From the NCBI RefSeq assembly GCF_000718165.1, contig NZ_JOEY01000016.1:62001-126000 (forward strand): a stretch of 64,000 bases of DNA, in the 5' to 3' direction. The notes under the pieces were generated by a model that was not told the DNA's origin, did no database searches, and saw only the letters and a list, made by a program, of their open reading frames with translations. The DNA comes from Streptomyces fulvoviolaceus (GTDB lineage Bacteria > Actinomycetota > Actinomycetes > Streptomycetales > Streptomycetaceae). Position numbers and translations under genes: made by a program. Within the stretch, counting starts at the first letter, position 1; every line of letters begins with the position of its first letter. This document shows, piece by piece, positions 8,755 to 17,135 of the stretch.

Positions 8755-10434
8755 TCAGAACGAGAACGGGATGTAGCAGGCGGCGGCCAGGATCACGGCG
8801 CCCCAGCCCAGCAGGGCGGGCCTGCGGTACCAGGCGTCGTCGCCGGCGGCGGGCGGCTCGGACATGCCGGGGGAGCGGGTGCCGTAGACCAGGCCTTCCA
8901 GCTCCTCGGCCGGCTTCGGGGCGGTGAACAGGGATACGACGACCATGACCACCGCGCCGGCCACGAAGCCCGCGATCGCCGACACGAAGTTGGCGCCCTG
9001 GTCGGAGGGGATGTCGATGATGCCCTGCTTGTAGATCCAGAAGTAGTTCACCATCGCGGTCACGGTGCCGGCGAGCAGACCCCAGAAGCCGGACTTCGCG
9101 GACGCGCGCTTCCAGAACATGCCGACGATGAAGACGACGAACATCGGCACGTTGAAGAAGGAGAACAGCGTCTGCAGGTAGCTCATGATGTTCGAGAAGG
9201 ACGAGGCGAGGAACGCCGTGCCCACCGACGCCGCCACGCCGATCACCGTGATCAGGCGGCCGAAGCGGACGTAGTACTCGTCCTCTCGGCCCTTGACCAC
9301 ATAGCGGGCCCAGATGTCGTTGGTGAACACCGTGTTGAAGGACGACACGTTGGCCGCCATGCCCGCCATGAAGGCGGCCAGGAGGCCCGTCACCGCGATG
9401 CCCAGAACGCCGTTGGGCAGCAACTGCTCCATCAGGTACGGGATCGCGTCGTTGTACTGGAGGTCGGAGCCCGCGGTGCCGATCTTCGGCACCAGCACCG
9501 CCGCCACCAGGCCCGGGATCATCACCAGGAAGACGATGAAGATCTTCGGGAACGCGGCGATCAGGGGGGTGCGCTGGGCCGCGCTGAGGTTCTTCGCGGA
9601 CAGGGCGCGCTGCACCTCCGCGAAGTTCGTCGTCCAGTAGCCGAAGGACAGCACGAAGCCGAGGCCCAGGACGATCGTCAGCCAGTTCGCGCCCAGCGGG
9701 TTGACGCTGCCGATGCCCGTGCCGCCCCACGCGGTGGTGAAGTCGGCGCCGTGCGTCTTCGTCAACGAGTCCGTCAGGCCGTCCCAGCCGCCGACCTTCT
9801 TCAGGCCGAGCACGACGATCGGGATGAGGGCCGCCAGGATCACGAAGAACTGGAGGACCTCGTTGTAGATCGCGGAGGACAGACCGCCGAGGGTGATGTA
9901 GGCCAGCACGAAGGCGCCGGCGACGACGATCGCCACCCACTGCGGCCAGCCCAGCAGTGCCTCCACGACGATCGCGAGGGCGTAGAGGTTCACGCCGGCG
10001 ATCAGGATGGCGGCGAAGGCGAACAGGGCCGAGCTGAGCAGGTGTGCCCACTTGTCGAAGCGCAGGAGCAGCATCTCGGGGACCGAGCGCACCTTGCTGC
10101 CGTAGTAGAAGGGCATCATCACCAGGCCCAGGAAGACCATGGCCGGGATGGCGCCGATCCAGTACCAGTGCACGGTGTACGCGCCGTACTGCGCGCTGTT
10201 GGCGGCCATGCCCAGGATCTCGGTGGCGGCCAGGTTGGCCGAGATGAACGCGAGACCGGTGATCCAGGCCGGCAGGGAGCGGCCGGAGAGGAAGAAGTCG
10301 AGGCTGGTCTTCACCGAGCGCCGGGCCGCGAAGCCGATGCCGAGGACCACTACGAAGTAGATGCCGAGGATCGTGTAGTCGAGCCAGTTCGTGGGGAGCC
10401 GTAGCTCGGCTGCCAGATATGTGGGGGTTTGCAT
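8755..10434 (-). CDS. Sodium:solute symporter (SSS family), probable galactose/sugar transporter
   Basis: This 559-residue integral membrane protein has about 14 hydrophobic helices. SSS family landmarks are visible: DYTILGIYFVVVLGIGFAAR at the N-terminus, the DFFLSGRSLPAW segment, GLAFISANLAATEILGMA around helix 2, and GLLAAFMAGMAANVSSFNT in the region containing sodium-binding residues. The closest pattern I know is SglT-like sugar transporters. Its start faces galT across a 176-bp gap, so galactose or a related sugar is the likely substrate; that is inferred from context. The small membrane protein gene follows in the same operon. Confidence 0.88.
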   Translation of the reverse strand: MQTPTYLAAELRLPTNWLDYTILGIYFVVVLGIGFAARRSVKTSLDFFLSGRSLPAWITGLAFISANLAATEILGMAANSAQYGAYTVHWYWIGAIPAMVFLGLVMMPFYYGSKVRSVPEMLLLRFDKWAHLLSSALFAFAAILIAGVNLYALAIVVEALLGWPQWVAIVVAGAFVLAYITLGGLSSAIYNEVLQFFVILAALIPIVVLGLKKVGGWDGLTDSLTKTHGADFTTAWGGTGIGSVNPLGANWLTIVLGLGFVLSFGYWTTNFAEVQRALSAKNLSAAQRTPLIAAFPKIFIVFLVMIPGLVAAVLVPKIGTAGSDLQYNDAIPYLMEQLLPNGVLGIAVTGLLAAFMAGMAANVSSFNTVFTNDIWARYVVKGREDEYYVRFGRLITVIGVAASVGTAFLASSFSNIMSYLQTLFSFFNVPMFVVFIVGMFWKRASAKSGFWGLLAGTVTAMVNYFWIYKQGIIDIPSDQGANFVSAIAGFVAGAVVMVVVSLFTAPKPAEELEGLVYGTRSPGMSEPPAAGDDAWYRRPALLGWGAVILAAACYIPFSF

Positions 10435-10610
10435 AAGTACTCGCTTCGTCGCGTGAACTGATCCGTAGCGGAACCTACGCCTCCGCGTTTAGTTGTTGAA
10501 CACTTCCGATGGTGCTCTTTGTTGGATTGTGATGTGGACGATTGGGGGGAGTCGTGTTCTAATGTGTTTGGTTCTGTTTGATGATTGAGTGGCTCGAATA
10601 GGAGTCCGCA
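10435..10610. promoter_or_regulatory. Divergent symporter/galTEK control region
   Basis: This 176-bp spacer is much less GC-rich than its surroundings (TTTGTTGGATTGTGATGTGG, TTTGGTTCTGTTTGATGATT). It contains the hexamer TGTGAT at 10528-10533 overlapping a TGTGGA copy, and TTCTAATGT near 10557-10565 as a possible -10 for galT. I recall that the S. lividans galP1 promoter is galactose-induced and glucose-sensitive and uses repeated TGTGAT-like hexamers as operator. The match here is by eye. The galT SD is AGGAG at 10600-10604. Confidence 0.6.
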
Positions 10611-11672
10611 GTGAAGAAGACCTCGACCCGGCTGGCCGACGGTCGTGAGCTCATCTACTACGACCTGCGTGACGACGCGGTGCGGGAGGCCGTCGACCGG
10701 CGTCCGCTCGATCGGACCGTGACGACGTCCGAGGTTCGACGGGATCCGCTGCTCGGCGACTCCGTGGCCATCGCCTCGCACCGGCAGGGGCGGACCTACC
10801 ATCCGCCGGCCGACGAGTGCCCGCTGTGCCCGTCGCAGGGTGACCGCCTGAGCGAGATCCCCGACTCGTGGTACGACGCCGTGGTCTTCGAGAACCGCTT
10901 CCCCTCGCTGGCCGGTGACTCGGGCCGCTGCGAGGTCGTCTGCTTCACCTCCGACCACAACGCCGCCTTCGCCCAGCTGACGGAGGAGCAGGCGCGTCTC
11001 GTGCTCGACGCGTGGACCGACCGCACCTCGGAGCTGTCGCATCTCCCCTCCGTCGAGCAGGTGTTCTGTTTCGAGAACCGGGGCGCCGAGATCGGCGTGA
11101 CGCTGGGCCACCCGCACGGCCAGATCTACGCTTACCCGTTCACCACGCCGCGCACCGCGCTCATGCTCCGTTCTGTCGCAACTCATAAGGAGGCGACGGG
11201 AGGTGAGAACCTCTTCGACGCTGTCCTGGAGCGCGAACTCGCCGATGAGCGGGTCGTCCTGGAGAGCGAGCACTGGGTCGCCTTCGTGCCGTACGCGGCG
11301 CACTGGCCGTACGAGGTGCACCTGTACCCGAAGCACCGGGTGCCGGATCTGCTGGGTCTCGACGAGGACGCCCGCACAGAGTTCCCCAAGGTCTATCTGG
11401 AACTCTTGAGGCGCTTCGACCGGATCTTCGGCGAAGGTGAACCGCCGACGCCCTACATCGCCGCCTGGCACCAGGCGCCGTTCGGTGCGCTGGAGGAGTT
11501 CGAGGGCGTCAACCGCGACGACTTCGCGCTCCACCTCGAGCTTTTCACCATCCGCCGTACGTCCGGCAAGCTGAAGTTCCTCGCGGGCTCCGAGTCCGGC
11601 ATGAACGTGTTCATCAACGACATCCGGCCGGAGGCCGCAGCACAGCGACTGCGAGAGGTAGCGAGTTCATGA
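10611..11672 (+). CDS. galT: Galactose-1-phosphate uridylyltransferase
   Basis: GalT moves UMP from UDP-glucose to galactose-1-phosphate in the Leloir pathway in the cytosol. The 353-residue protein has the normal family length. It carries the zinc CxxC pair ([10 protein letters not shown]), [10 protein letters not shown], and the active-site [11 protein letters not shown] with His167-Pro-His169, His169 being the expected uridylylated residue. The C-terminal segment ends with [11 protein letters not shown] and [11 protein letters not shown]. The GTG start is preceded by AGGAG. It overlaps galE by four bases (ATGA), so galT-galE-galK form one operon. Confidence 0.97.
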   Translation: MKKTSTRLADGRELIYYDLRDDAVREAVDRRPLDRTVTTSEVRRDPLLGDSVAIASHRQGRTYHPPADECPLCPSQGDRLSEIPDSWYDAVVFENRFPSLAGDSGRCEVVCFTSDHNAAFAQLTEEQARLVLDAWTDRTSELSHLPSVEQVFCFENRGAEIGVTLGHPHGQIYAYPFTTPRTALMLRSVATHKEATGGENLFDAVLERELADERVVLESEHWVAFVPYAAHWPYEVHLYPKHRVPDLLGLDEDARTEFPKVYLELLRRFDRIFGEGEPPTPYIAAWHQAPFGALEEFEGVNRDDFALHLELFTIRRTSGKLKFLAGSESGMNVFINDIRPEAAAQRLREVASS

Positions 11673-12640
11673 GCAGCGGGAAGTACCTGGTCACGGGTGG
11701 TGCGGGGTACGTCGGCAGTGTGGTCGCCCAGCATCTGCTGGAGGCGGGGCACGAGGTCGTCGTCCTCGACAACCTCACCACCGGCTTCCGTGAGGGGGTT
11801 CCGGCCGGGGCGACCTTCATCGAGGGCGACATCCGTGACGCCGCCAAGTGGCTGGACGCGTCCTTCGACGGGGTGCTGCACTTCGCCGCCTCCTCGCAGG
11901 TCGGTGAGTCGGTCGTGAAGCCCGAGAAGTACTGGGACAACAACGTCGGCGGCACCATGGCCCTGCTGGGTGCCATGCGCGAGGCCGGCGTCCGCAGGCT
12001 CGTCTTCTCCTCCACTGCGGCCACGTACGGCGAGCCGAAGGAGGTCCCGATCGTCGAGTCGGCGCCGACCTCCCCGACCAACCCGTACGGCGCCACGAAG
12101 CTCGCCGTGGACCACATGATCACGGGCGAGGCGGCGGCCCACGGCCTCGGCGCGGTCTCGCTGCGCTACTTCAACGTGGCGGGCGCGTACGGCAAGCAGG
12201 GTGAGCGCCACGACCCCGAGTCGCACCTCATCCCGCTGGTCCTGCAGGTCGCGCAGGGCAGGCGCGAGGCCATCTCGGTCTACGGCGACGACTACCCGAC
12301 GCCGGACGGCACCTGCGTCCGCGACTACATCCACGTCGCCGACCTGGCGGACGCGCATCTGCTGGCGCTGAAGGCCGCGGTTTCGGGTGAGCACCTGATC
12401 TGCAACCTCGGCAACGGCGAGGGCTTCTCGGTCCGTCAGGTCATCGAGACCGTCCGACAGGTCACCGGCCACCCGATCCCCGAGGTCATGGCCCCGCGCC
12501 GCGGTGGCGACCCGGCGGTCCTGGTGGCCTCCGCGCAGACCGCCCGCGAGAAGCTGGGCTGGAACCCGACCCGCGCGGACCTCGCGGGGATCGTCGCGGA
12601 CGCGTGGGAGTTCGCGCAGAACATCTCTAGGGAGCAGTAG
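11669..12640 (+). CDS. galE: UDP-glucose 4-epimerase
   Basis: This 323-residue SDR enzyme interconverts UDP-galactose and UDP-glucose using bound NAD. The Rossmann motif TGGAGYVGS is at the start. The catalytic residues are visible as the Ser/Thr in [12 protein letters not shown] and the YxxxK in [23 protein letters not shown] and [17 protein letters not shown] are typical GalE signatures. The gene lies between galT and galK with overlaps of 4 and 1 bases, indicating translational coupling. Confidence 0.97.
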   Translation: MSSGKYLVTGGAGYVGSVVAQHLLEAGHEVVVLDNLTTGFREGVPAGATFIEGDIRDAAKWLDASFDGVLHFAASSQVGESVVKPEKYWDNNVGGTMALLGAMREAGVRRLVFSSTAATYGEPKEVPIVESAPTSPTNPYGATKLAVDHMITGEAAAHGLGAVSLRYFNVAGAYGKQGERHDPESHLIPLVLQVAQGRREAISVYGDDYPTPDGTCVRDYIHVADLADAHLLALKAAVSGEHLICNLGNGEGFSVRQVIETVRQVTGHPIPEVMAPRRGGDPAVLVASAQTAREKLGWNPTRADLAGIVADAWEFAQNISREQ

Positions 12641-13791
12641 TGGCACAGCAGGTGCGGGACGGTTTCGTGGAGCTCTACGGAACCGCGCCCGAGGGTGTCT
12701 GGTCGGCGCCGGGCCGCGTCAACCTCATCGGTGAGCACACCGACTACAACGACGGCTTCGTGATGCCCTTCGCCCTGCCGCACACCGCGGTCGCGGCGGT
12801 CTCGCGCCGTGAGGACGGCGTCCTGCGCCTGCACTCGGCGGACGTCGAGGGCGGTGTCGTGGAGCTGCGGGTCGACGACCTGACCCCGGGGTCGGACCGG
12901 AACTGGACGGCGTACCCGGCGGGTGTCGTCTGGGCCCTGCGCGAGGCCGGCCACCCCGTCACCGGCGCCGACGTCCACCTCGCCTCGACGGTCCCGTCCG
13001 GCGCGGGCCTGTCGTCGTCGGCGGCGCTGGAGGTCGTGATCGCGCTCGCGCTGAACGACCTGTTCTCGCTGGGCCTGCCGGGCTGGCAGCTGGCCCGTCT
13101 GTGCCAGCGCGCCGAGAACGTCTACGTCGGCGCCCCCACCGGGATCATGGACCAGACGGCGTCCGCCTGCTGCGAGACCGGCCACGCCCTGTTCCTCGAC
13201 ACCCGGGACCTGTCCCAGAAGCAGATCCCCTTCGACCTGGCGGCGGAAGGCATGCGCCTGTTGGTCGTCGACACCCAGGTCAAGCACTCCCACAGTGAGG
13301 GCGAGTACGGCAAGCGCCGCGCGGGCTGCGAGAAGGGCGCGGCGCTGCTCGGCGTGGACGCGCTGCGGGATGTCGCTTACGGCGATCTCGACGCGGCGCT
13401 GGCCCGCCTGGGCGACGAGGAGGAGGTCGTCCGCCTGGTCCGCCACGTCGTCACGGAGGACGAGCGCGTGGAGAAGGTCGTCGCCCTGCTGGAGGCGGGC
13501 GACACCCGCGCGATCGGCCCGGTCCTGGTGGCGGGCCACGCGTCCCTGCGGGACGACTTCCGCATCTCGTGCCCGGAGCTGGACCTGGTGGTGGACACGG
13601 CCCTCGCGTCCGGCGCACTGGGCGCCCGCATGACCGGCGGCGGCTTCGGCGGCTCGGCGATCGTGCTGGCGGAGACGGCCGACGTGGAGACGATCACGAA
13701 GGCGGTCGAGGAGGCGTTCGCCGCCGCCGGGTTCACCGCGCCCCGGGTCTTCGAGGCGGTGCCCTCGGCGGGGGCGCGGCGCCTGAACTGA
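12640..13791 (+). CDS. galK: Galactokinase
   Basis: This 383-residue GHMP kinase phosphorylates galactose at C1 with ATP, the entry step of the Leloir pathway. The galactokinase signature GRVNLIGEHTDYNDG, the ATP-binding VPSGAGLSSSAALEV and the C-terminal GARMTGGGFGGSAI are all present. PTGIMDQTAS carries the catalytic Asp region. The GTG start shares one base with the galE stop (TAGTG). The operon ends at the hairpin 13810-13842. Confidence 0.97.
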   Translation: MAQQVRDGFVELYGTAPEGVWSAPGRVNLIGEHTDYNDGFVMPFALPHTAVAAVSRREDGVLRLHSADVEGGVVELRVDDLTPGSDRNWTAYPAGVVWALREAGHPVTGADVHLASTVPSGAGLSSSAALEVVIALALNDLFSLGLPGWQLARLCQRAENVYVGAPTGIMDQTASACCETGHALFLDTRDLSQKQIPFDLAAEGMRLLVVDTQVKHSHSEGEYGKRRAGCEKGAALLGVDALRDVAYGDLDAALARLGDEEEVVRLVRHVVTEDERVEKVVALLEAGDTRAIGPVLVAGHASLRDDFRISCPELDLVVDTALASGALGARMTGGGFGGSAIVLAETADVETITKAVEEAFAAAGFTAPRVFEAVPSAGARRLN

Positions 13792-13809
13792 CCCTCGCGG
13801 TCGGCTGCT

Positions 13810-13842
13810 TCAGCCCTGTGCCCCTGGCGGGTACAGGGCTGA
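13810..13842 (+). terminator. Terminator of the gal operon
   Basis: TCAGCCCTGT (13810-13819) and ACAGGGCTGA (13833-13842) are perfect complements around a 13-base loop, 18 bases after the galK stop. The tail is only weakly T-rich (CGGTTGTT). Confidence 0.7.
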
Positions 13843-13889
13843 CGGTTGTTCCACCCGGCTTGAAGCCCCGCACGACCGGAGTCGCCGGG

Positions 13890-14345
13890 ATGACCGGGCC
13901 CTCCTCCCTCGCCGCCGTCCGGAAGCCGTACGACACCGTCGCCGCCGACCACTTCGCACAGGTCGACCCGCCGGCGGAACGGGATCCACTGGAGCGGGTG
14001 GCACTGACCGGGCCCGGCCACCGGGGGCGGACGTACGCCCTGACCGGCCCCGAGCCGGTGACGGCCCGGCAGCAGGTCGAGGCCGTCGCGGCGGCGCTCG
14101 GGCGGGAGGCGCCCTTCGCCGAGATCGGCAGGCAGGAGGCCCACGCCCACATGGCCGCGGGTTTCGGCGCCGAAGCCGCGGACGCGGTGCTCGACGTCAC
14201 GGGCGGCGACGTCAACGACGAACCGCTGAGGGTGCGCGACACGGTTGCGCAGGTCACCGGCACCCCGGCCCGGCCGTTCCGGCAGTGGGCCGCGGAGAAC
14301 GCCCCCGCCTTCAGCCGAACCGCTTCACCAACGTGTACTCCGTGA
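13890..14345 (+). pseudogene. Remnant of an NmrA-like NAD(P)-binding oxidoreductase (C-terminal half only)
   Basis: The frame from ATG 13890 encodes about 150 residues resembling only the back half of NmrA/azoreductase-like SDR proteins: PGHRGRTYALTGPEPVTARQQVEAVAAALGR... and the typical ending RPFRQWAAENAPAF. The N-terminal Rossmann motif (GxTGxxG) is missing, and the part before VALTGPGH is poorly alignable. The conserved part ends about where the convergent acetyltransferase gene begins, and the frame then runs past it to a stop at 14345. I read this as a deletion remnant rather than an active gene. A very short functional protein cannot be excluded. Confidence 0.6.
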
Positions 14346-14766
14346 TCCCCGGCGGATAGTCGGGAATCACGCACACCACCTCATACCCCTGCTTCTTGTA
14401 GAACTCCGGGGCCTGGAAGTCCCAGGTCTCCAGGCGTGCGGCCGTGCAGCCGCGCCCCTCGCGTGCCACGCGCTCCGCCTGTGCGAGCAATCGCGAACCC
14501 AGACCCGATCCCCGGTGGCGTTCGTCGACCCAGAGATAGATCACGTGCAGCCACGTCGTCCAGGTGTGGCCGACGAGTCCGCCCGCAAGATCCCCGGCCG
14601 GGTCCAACGCCCATACCTGGAGCGGAAGTTCCCGTTCACCAGGGGTTCCGCGCAGGGCGCGCAGGATCGGGGAGGCCGCCGTGTTGGTGTCCCGGAGGCG
14701 GGTGCGGAGCAGATTGTGCCGGGCTTTGTCGACTTCTGTCTCCAGACGAAACATGCGGCTCACCAT
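14311..14766 (-). CDS. GNAT family N-acetyltransferase
   Basis: This is a GCN5-type acetyltransferase of about 151 residues, starting at ATG 14766 (MVSRMFRLE) or ATG 14754 four codons later. The acetyl-CoA signature is clear as YLWVDERHRGSGLGSRLLAQAERVAR. The C-terminal strand pair is LETWDFQAPEFYKKQGYEVV. The N-terminal region (VWALDPAGDLAGGLVGHTW) fits the GNAT beta2-beta4 core. The substrate is unknown. It is transcribed divergently from the LuxR gene at 15022 and its 3' end overlaps the NmrA remnant. Confidence 0.85.
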   Translation of the reverse strand: MVSRMFRLETEVDKARHNLLRTRLRDTNTAASPILRALRGTPGERELPLQVWALDPAGDLAGGLVGHTWTTWLHVIYLWVDERHRGSGLGSRLLAQAERVAREGRGCTAARLETWDFQAPEFYKKQGYEVVCVIPDYPPGITEYTLVKRFG

Positions 14767-14821
14767 AAACGCACCGGACAGCCAGTTCTGCAAATAACCT
14801 TCCGCTCCTGCCCCCCGGCCG

Positions 14822-14864
14822 TACCCTGATGAACAGCACCGGTGGGGGCCGGTGCTGATCAGGG
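14822..14864 (+). promoter_or_regulatory. Possible promoter and 5' hairpin of the second LuxR gene
   Basis: A -10-like TACCCT (14822-14827) is followed at once by a nearly perfect hairpin: outer CCCTGAT/ATCAGGG (14824-14830 and 14858-14864) and inner AGCACCGG/CCGGTGCT (14835-14842 and 14849-14856). A transcript starting near 14833 would begin with the inner stem, about 190 bases before the GTG. It may protect the mRNA end or attenuate; this is inference. Confidence 0.5.
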
Positions 14865-15021
14865 GGCGAGACAGTCGGGTACGGCGCCCGAAGTGGGGGT
14901 AGCAGTTCTTGCACGGCGGCGGCCGTGCGGCCATCGTGCTTCGGACGTCGTACCTGCGCCGATGTCTGCTCCCGCCGACGAGGTATCCCCTGCTCTTCGA
15001 GAGCTTGGGGAAGGGGGTTTC

Positions 15022-15789
15022 GTGGTTCGCATCCGAGTCCTGGTCGTCGACGACCATCGCATCTTCGCCGAGTCGCTCGCCGCAGCACTGGCGGCCGAGC
15101 CCGACGTGGAGGTCTCCGCGGCCGGCAGCGGTCCCGCCGCGCTGCGCAGTCTGGAGCGCGCGGCCGCCGAGGGGCGTCGGTTCGACGTGCTGCTCGTCGA
15201 CGCTGATCTGGGCGGCAACGTGCAGGGCATACGGCCTGCCGTGCCTGTTCAGGACAGCAATGAGGACGGGCTGGTCGACGGTATTTCGCTGGTGGTCGGG
15301 GTCCGTACGGCACAGCCGGCGGTACGGATCGTCGTGCTCGCCGAGAAGGACGACCCGCGGCGGGCCGCGCTCGCCCTGCAGGCCGGCGCTTCCGGCTGGG
15401 TCGCCAAGGACTGCTCGCTGTCCCGGCTGTTGACCGTCATTCGTGGGGTGCTGCGCGACGAGACCCATCTGCCGCCCGCCCTGCTCACGGGCGTGCTCAG
15501 GGAGCTCACCGCCGCTCGCAAGCACCGCACCGAGAGCGAGCGGCTGGTCGAGTCCCTCACACCGAGGGAACGGGAAGTGCTGCGCTGCATGGTCGCGGGG
15601 CTGGGGCGGAAGGCCGTCGCCGAGAGGCTGTTCCTCTCTCCGCACACCGTCCGCACCCACATGCAGAACGTCCTCGGCAAGCTGGGGGTCCACTCGACCC
15701 TCGCCGCCGTCGCCCTCGCACGTCGTGCGGGCGTCGGGCCCGTCGACCTAGCCGGGGATGTTGTCGAACGGGGCGGTCAACTGGCGTAG
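15022..15789 (+). CDS. LuxR/NarL-type response regulator with an enlarged receiver domain
   Basis: This 255-residue regulator has an intact phosphorylation site: VVDDHR (Asp10, Asp11), FDVLLVDADLGG (Asp60) and GWVAKDCS with the conserved Lys. After Asp60 there is an extra segment of roughly 20-25 residues (QGIRPAVPVQDSNEDGLVDG) not usual between beta-3 and alpha-3. The LuxR helix-turn-helix is LTPREREVLRCMVAGLGRKAVAERLFLSPHTVRTHMQNVLGKLGVHS. I chose the GTG at 15022 because the receiver starts there and GGGGAAGGGGG lies just upstream. No kinase is adjacent. The 3' end overlaps the convergent MarR gene by about 40 bases. Confidence 0.88.
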   Translation: MVRIRVLVVDDHRIFAESLAAALAAEPDVEVSAAGSGPAALRSLERAAAEGRRFDVLLVDADLGGNVQGIRPAVPVQDSNEDGLVDGISLVVGVRTAQPAVRIVVLAEKDDPRRAALALQAGASGWVAKDCSLSRLLTVIRGVLRDETHLPPALLTGVLRELTAARKHRTESERLVESLTPREREVLRCMVAGLGRKAVAERLFLSPHTVRTHMQNVLGKLGVHSTLAAVALARRAGVGPVDLAGDVVERGGQLA

Positions 15790-16245
15790 CAGCCCGGCCA
15801 GTTCACCGCGCTGGGCGCGGGACAGCTCGGCGAGGATCGCCCGCTCCTGGTCCAGCAGACCGGCCAGGGCCAGGTCCGCGCGGTCCTGGCCCTCGTCCGT
15901 GAGCCGGACCAGCACACCGCGTCGGTCGCTCGGGTCGGGCAGCCGCTCCACCAGGCCCTTCTTGGCCAGGCGGTCGATGCGGTTCGTCATCGTGCCCGAG
16001 GTGACCAGAGTCTGCGTCAGCAGCTGTCCGGGGGAGAGCTGATACGGCGTTCCCGCGCGCCTGAGCGCCGTCAGGACGTCGAACTCCCAGGGCTCCAGGT
16101 TGTGCTCGGCGAAGGCCAGTCGGCGTGCCCGGTCCAGGTGCCGGGCCAGTCGACTCACCCGGCTGAGCACCTCGAGCGGTTCCACGTCGAGGTCCGGGCG
16201 CTCCCGGCGCCATGCTGCGACCAGCCGATCGACCTCGTCCTCCAT
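15748..16245 (-). CDS. MarR family transcriptional regulator
   Basis: This 165-residue winged-helix repressor resembles MarR proteins: EFDVLTALRRAGTPYQLSPGQLLTQTLVTSGTMTNRIDRLAKKGLVERLPDPSDRRGVLVRLTDEG, which holds the recognition helix and the DxR wing motif. N- and C-terminal helices for dimerisation flank it. It is divergent from the methyltransferase gene, and three tandem palindromic half-operators lie between the two starts. Autoregulation plus control of the methyltransferase/VOC pair is the likely arrangement. A small ligand or oxidative signal cannot be read from the sequence; I see no Cys in this protein. Confidence 0.92.
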   Translation of the reverse strand: MEDEVDRLVAAWRRERPDLDVEPLEVLSRVSRLARHLDRARRLAFAEHNLEPWEFDVLTALRRAGTPYQLSPGQLLTQTLVTSGTMTNRIDRLAKKGLVERLPDPSDRRGVLVRLTDEGQDRADLALAGLLDQERAILAELSRAQRGELAGLLRQLTAPFDNIPG

Positions 16246-16269
16246 GACGATCAGTGTAGTGGTTGTGTC

Positions 16270-16309
16270 GATGTGAAGTCTCTTGATGTGAAGTCTCTTG
16301 ACGTCAAGA
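16270..16309. promoter_or_regulatory. MarR-type operator array (two direct repeats plus a palindrome)
   Basis: GATGTGAAGTCTCTT occurs twice in perfect tandem (16270-16284 and 16285-16299). The second copy runs into the 14-bp perfect palindrome TCTTGACGTCAAGA (16296-16309). TCTTGATGTGAAG at 16281 is a near-palindromic version of the same site, giving sites phased at 15 bp. The array fills the space between the MarR start (16245) and the methyltransferase SD (GGAGG at 16318). TTGA/TCAA palindromes of this type are usual MarR targets. Confidence 0.8.
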
Positions 16310-16334
16310 TAAAAGCAGGAGGAAGGTGAGAGGC

Positions 16335-17135
16335 ATGACCTCACCGACCTGGGACCCCGCCCAGTACCTGCGCCACGCCGACCACCGCGCCCGCCCCTTC
16401 GCGGACCTGCTCGCCCGCATCCCGGACCTCCCTGCCGACCCACCCCGCATCGCCGACCTCGGCTGCGGCCCCGGCAACGTCACGGTCTTCCTCGCCGAAC
16501 GCTGGCCCGCCGCCCACATCACCGGGTTCGACAACTCCGCCGAGATGCTCGACAAGGCCCACGTCGACCACGCGGGCCCCACCCCGGGCGGCGGCCGCCT
16601 CGACTTCGCCCACGCCGACGTACGCACCTGGGCGCCCGCACAGCCGTACGACCTCATCGTCAGCAATGCCACGCTGCAGTGGGTGCCGGGGCACGTGGAG
16701 CGGTTCCCGGAATGGGTCGCGGGGCTCGTCGCAGGTGGCACCTTCGCCTTCCAGGTGCCCGGCAACTTCGACTCCCCGAGCCATCGGCTGATGCGCGAAC
16801 TCGCCCACTCCGCCGGGCTCGACGACATCCTGCGCCACGACGACGCGGTGCTCACGCCCACGGCCTACCTGGAGAGGCTCGCCGACCTCGGCTGCGCGGT
16901 CGACGCGTGGGAGACGACGTACGTCCATCTGCTGACCGGCGAGGACCCGGTGTTCGACTGGGTGAAGGGGACGGGCCTGCGACCGGTCCTCACCGCGCTC
17001 GCCGACGACCCGGAGGCACGCGAGGGCTTCCTCGACGAGTATCGCGCCGCCCTGCGCAAGGCCTATCCGGCCGCCGCGTACGGCACGGCCTTCCCGTTCC
17101 GCCGCATCTTCGCCGTCGCCCGCAAGAAGGCGTGA
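16335..17135 (+). CDS. tam: SAM-dependent methyltransferase, trans-aconitate methyltransferase-like
   Basis: This 266-residue class I methyltransferase has SAM motif I ADLGCGPGNVTVFLAERWP, motif II TGFDNSAEMLDKA and motif IV LIVSNATLQWVPGHVERFPEWVAGL. The whole-length pattern, including WDPAQYLRHADHRARPFADLLARI at the start and the FPFRRIFAVARK ending, matches Tam, which methylates trans-aconitate formed from the citric acid cycle. I chose ATG 16335 because GGAGG at 16318-16322 gives workable spacing; GTG 16326 would sit on the SD. It overlaps the VOC gene by one base and is probably controlled by the divergent MarR protein. Confidence 0.85.
   Translation: MTSPTWDPAQYLRHADHRARPFADLLARIPDLPADPPRIADLGCGPGNVTVFLAERWPAAHITGFDNSAEMLDKAHVDHAGPTPGGGRLDFAHADVRTWAPAQPYDLIVSNATLQWVPGHVERFPEWVAGLVAGGTFAFQVPGNFDSPSHRLMRELAHSAGLDDILRHDDAVLTPTAYLERLADLGCAVDAWETTYVHLLTGEDPVFDWVKGTGLRPVLTALADDPEAREGFLDEYRAALRKAYPAAAYGTAFPFRRIFAVARKKA

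Noticed and set aside
8722..10404. A 560-codon plus-strand frame opposite the symporter
   Set aside because: Composition is His/Asp/Arg-rich without motifs, while the minus strand encodes a clear SSS transporter.
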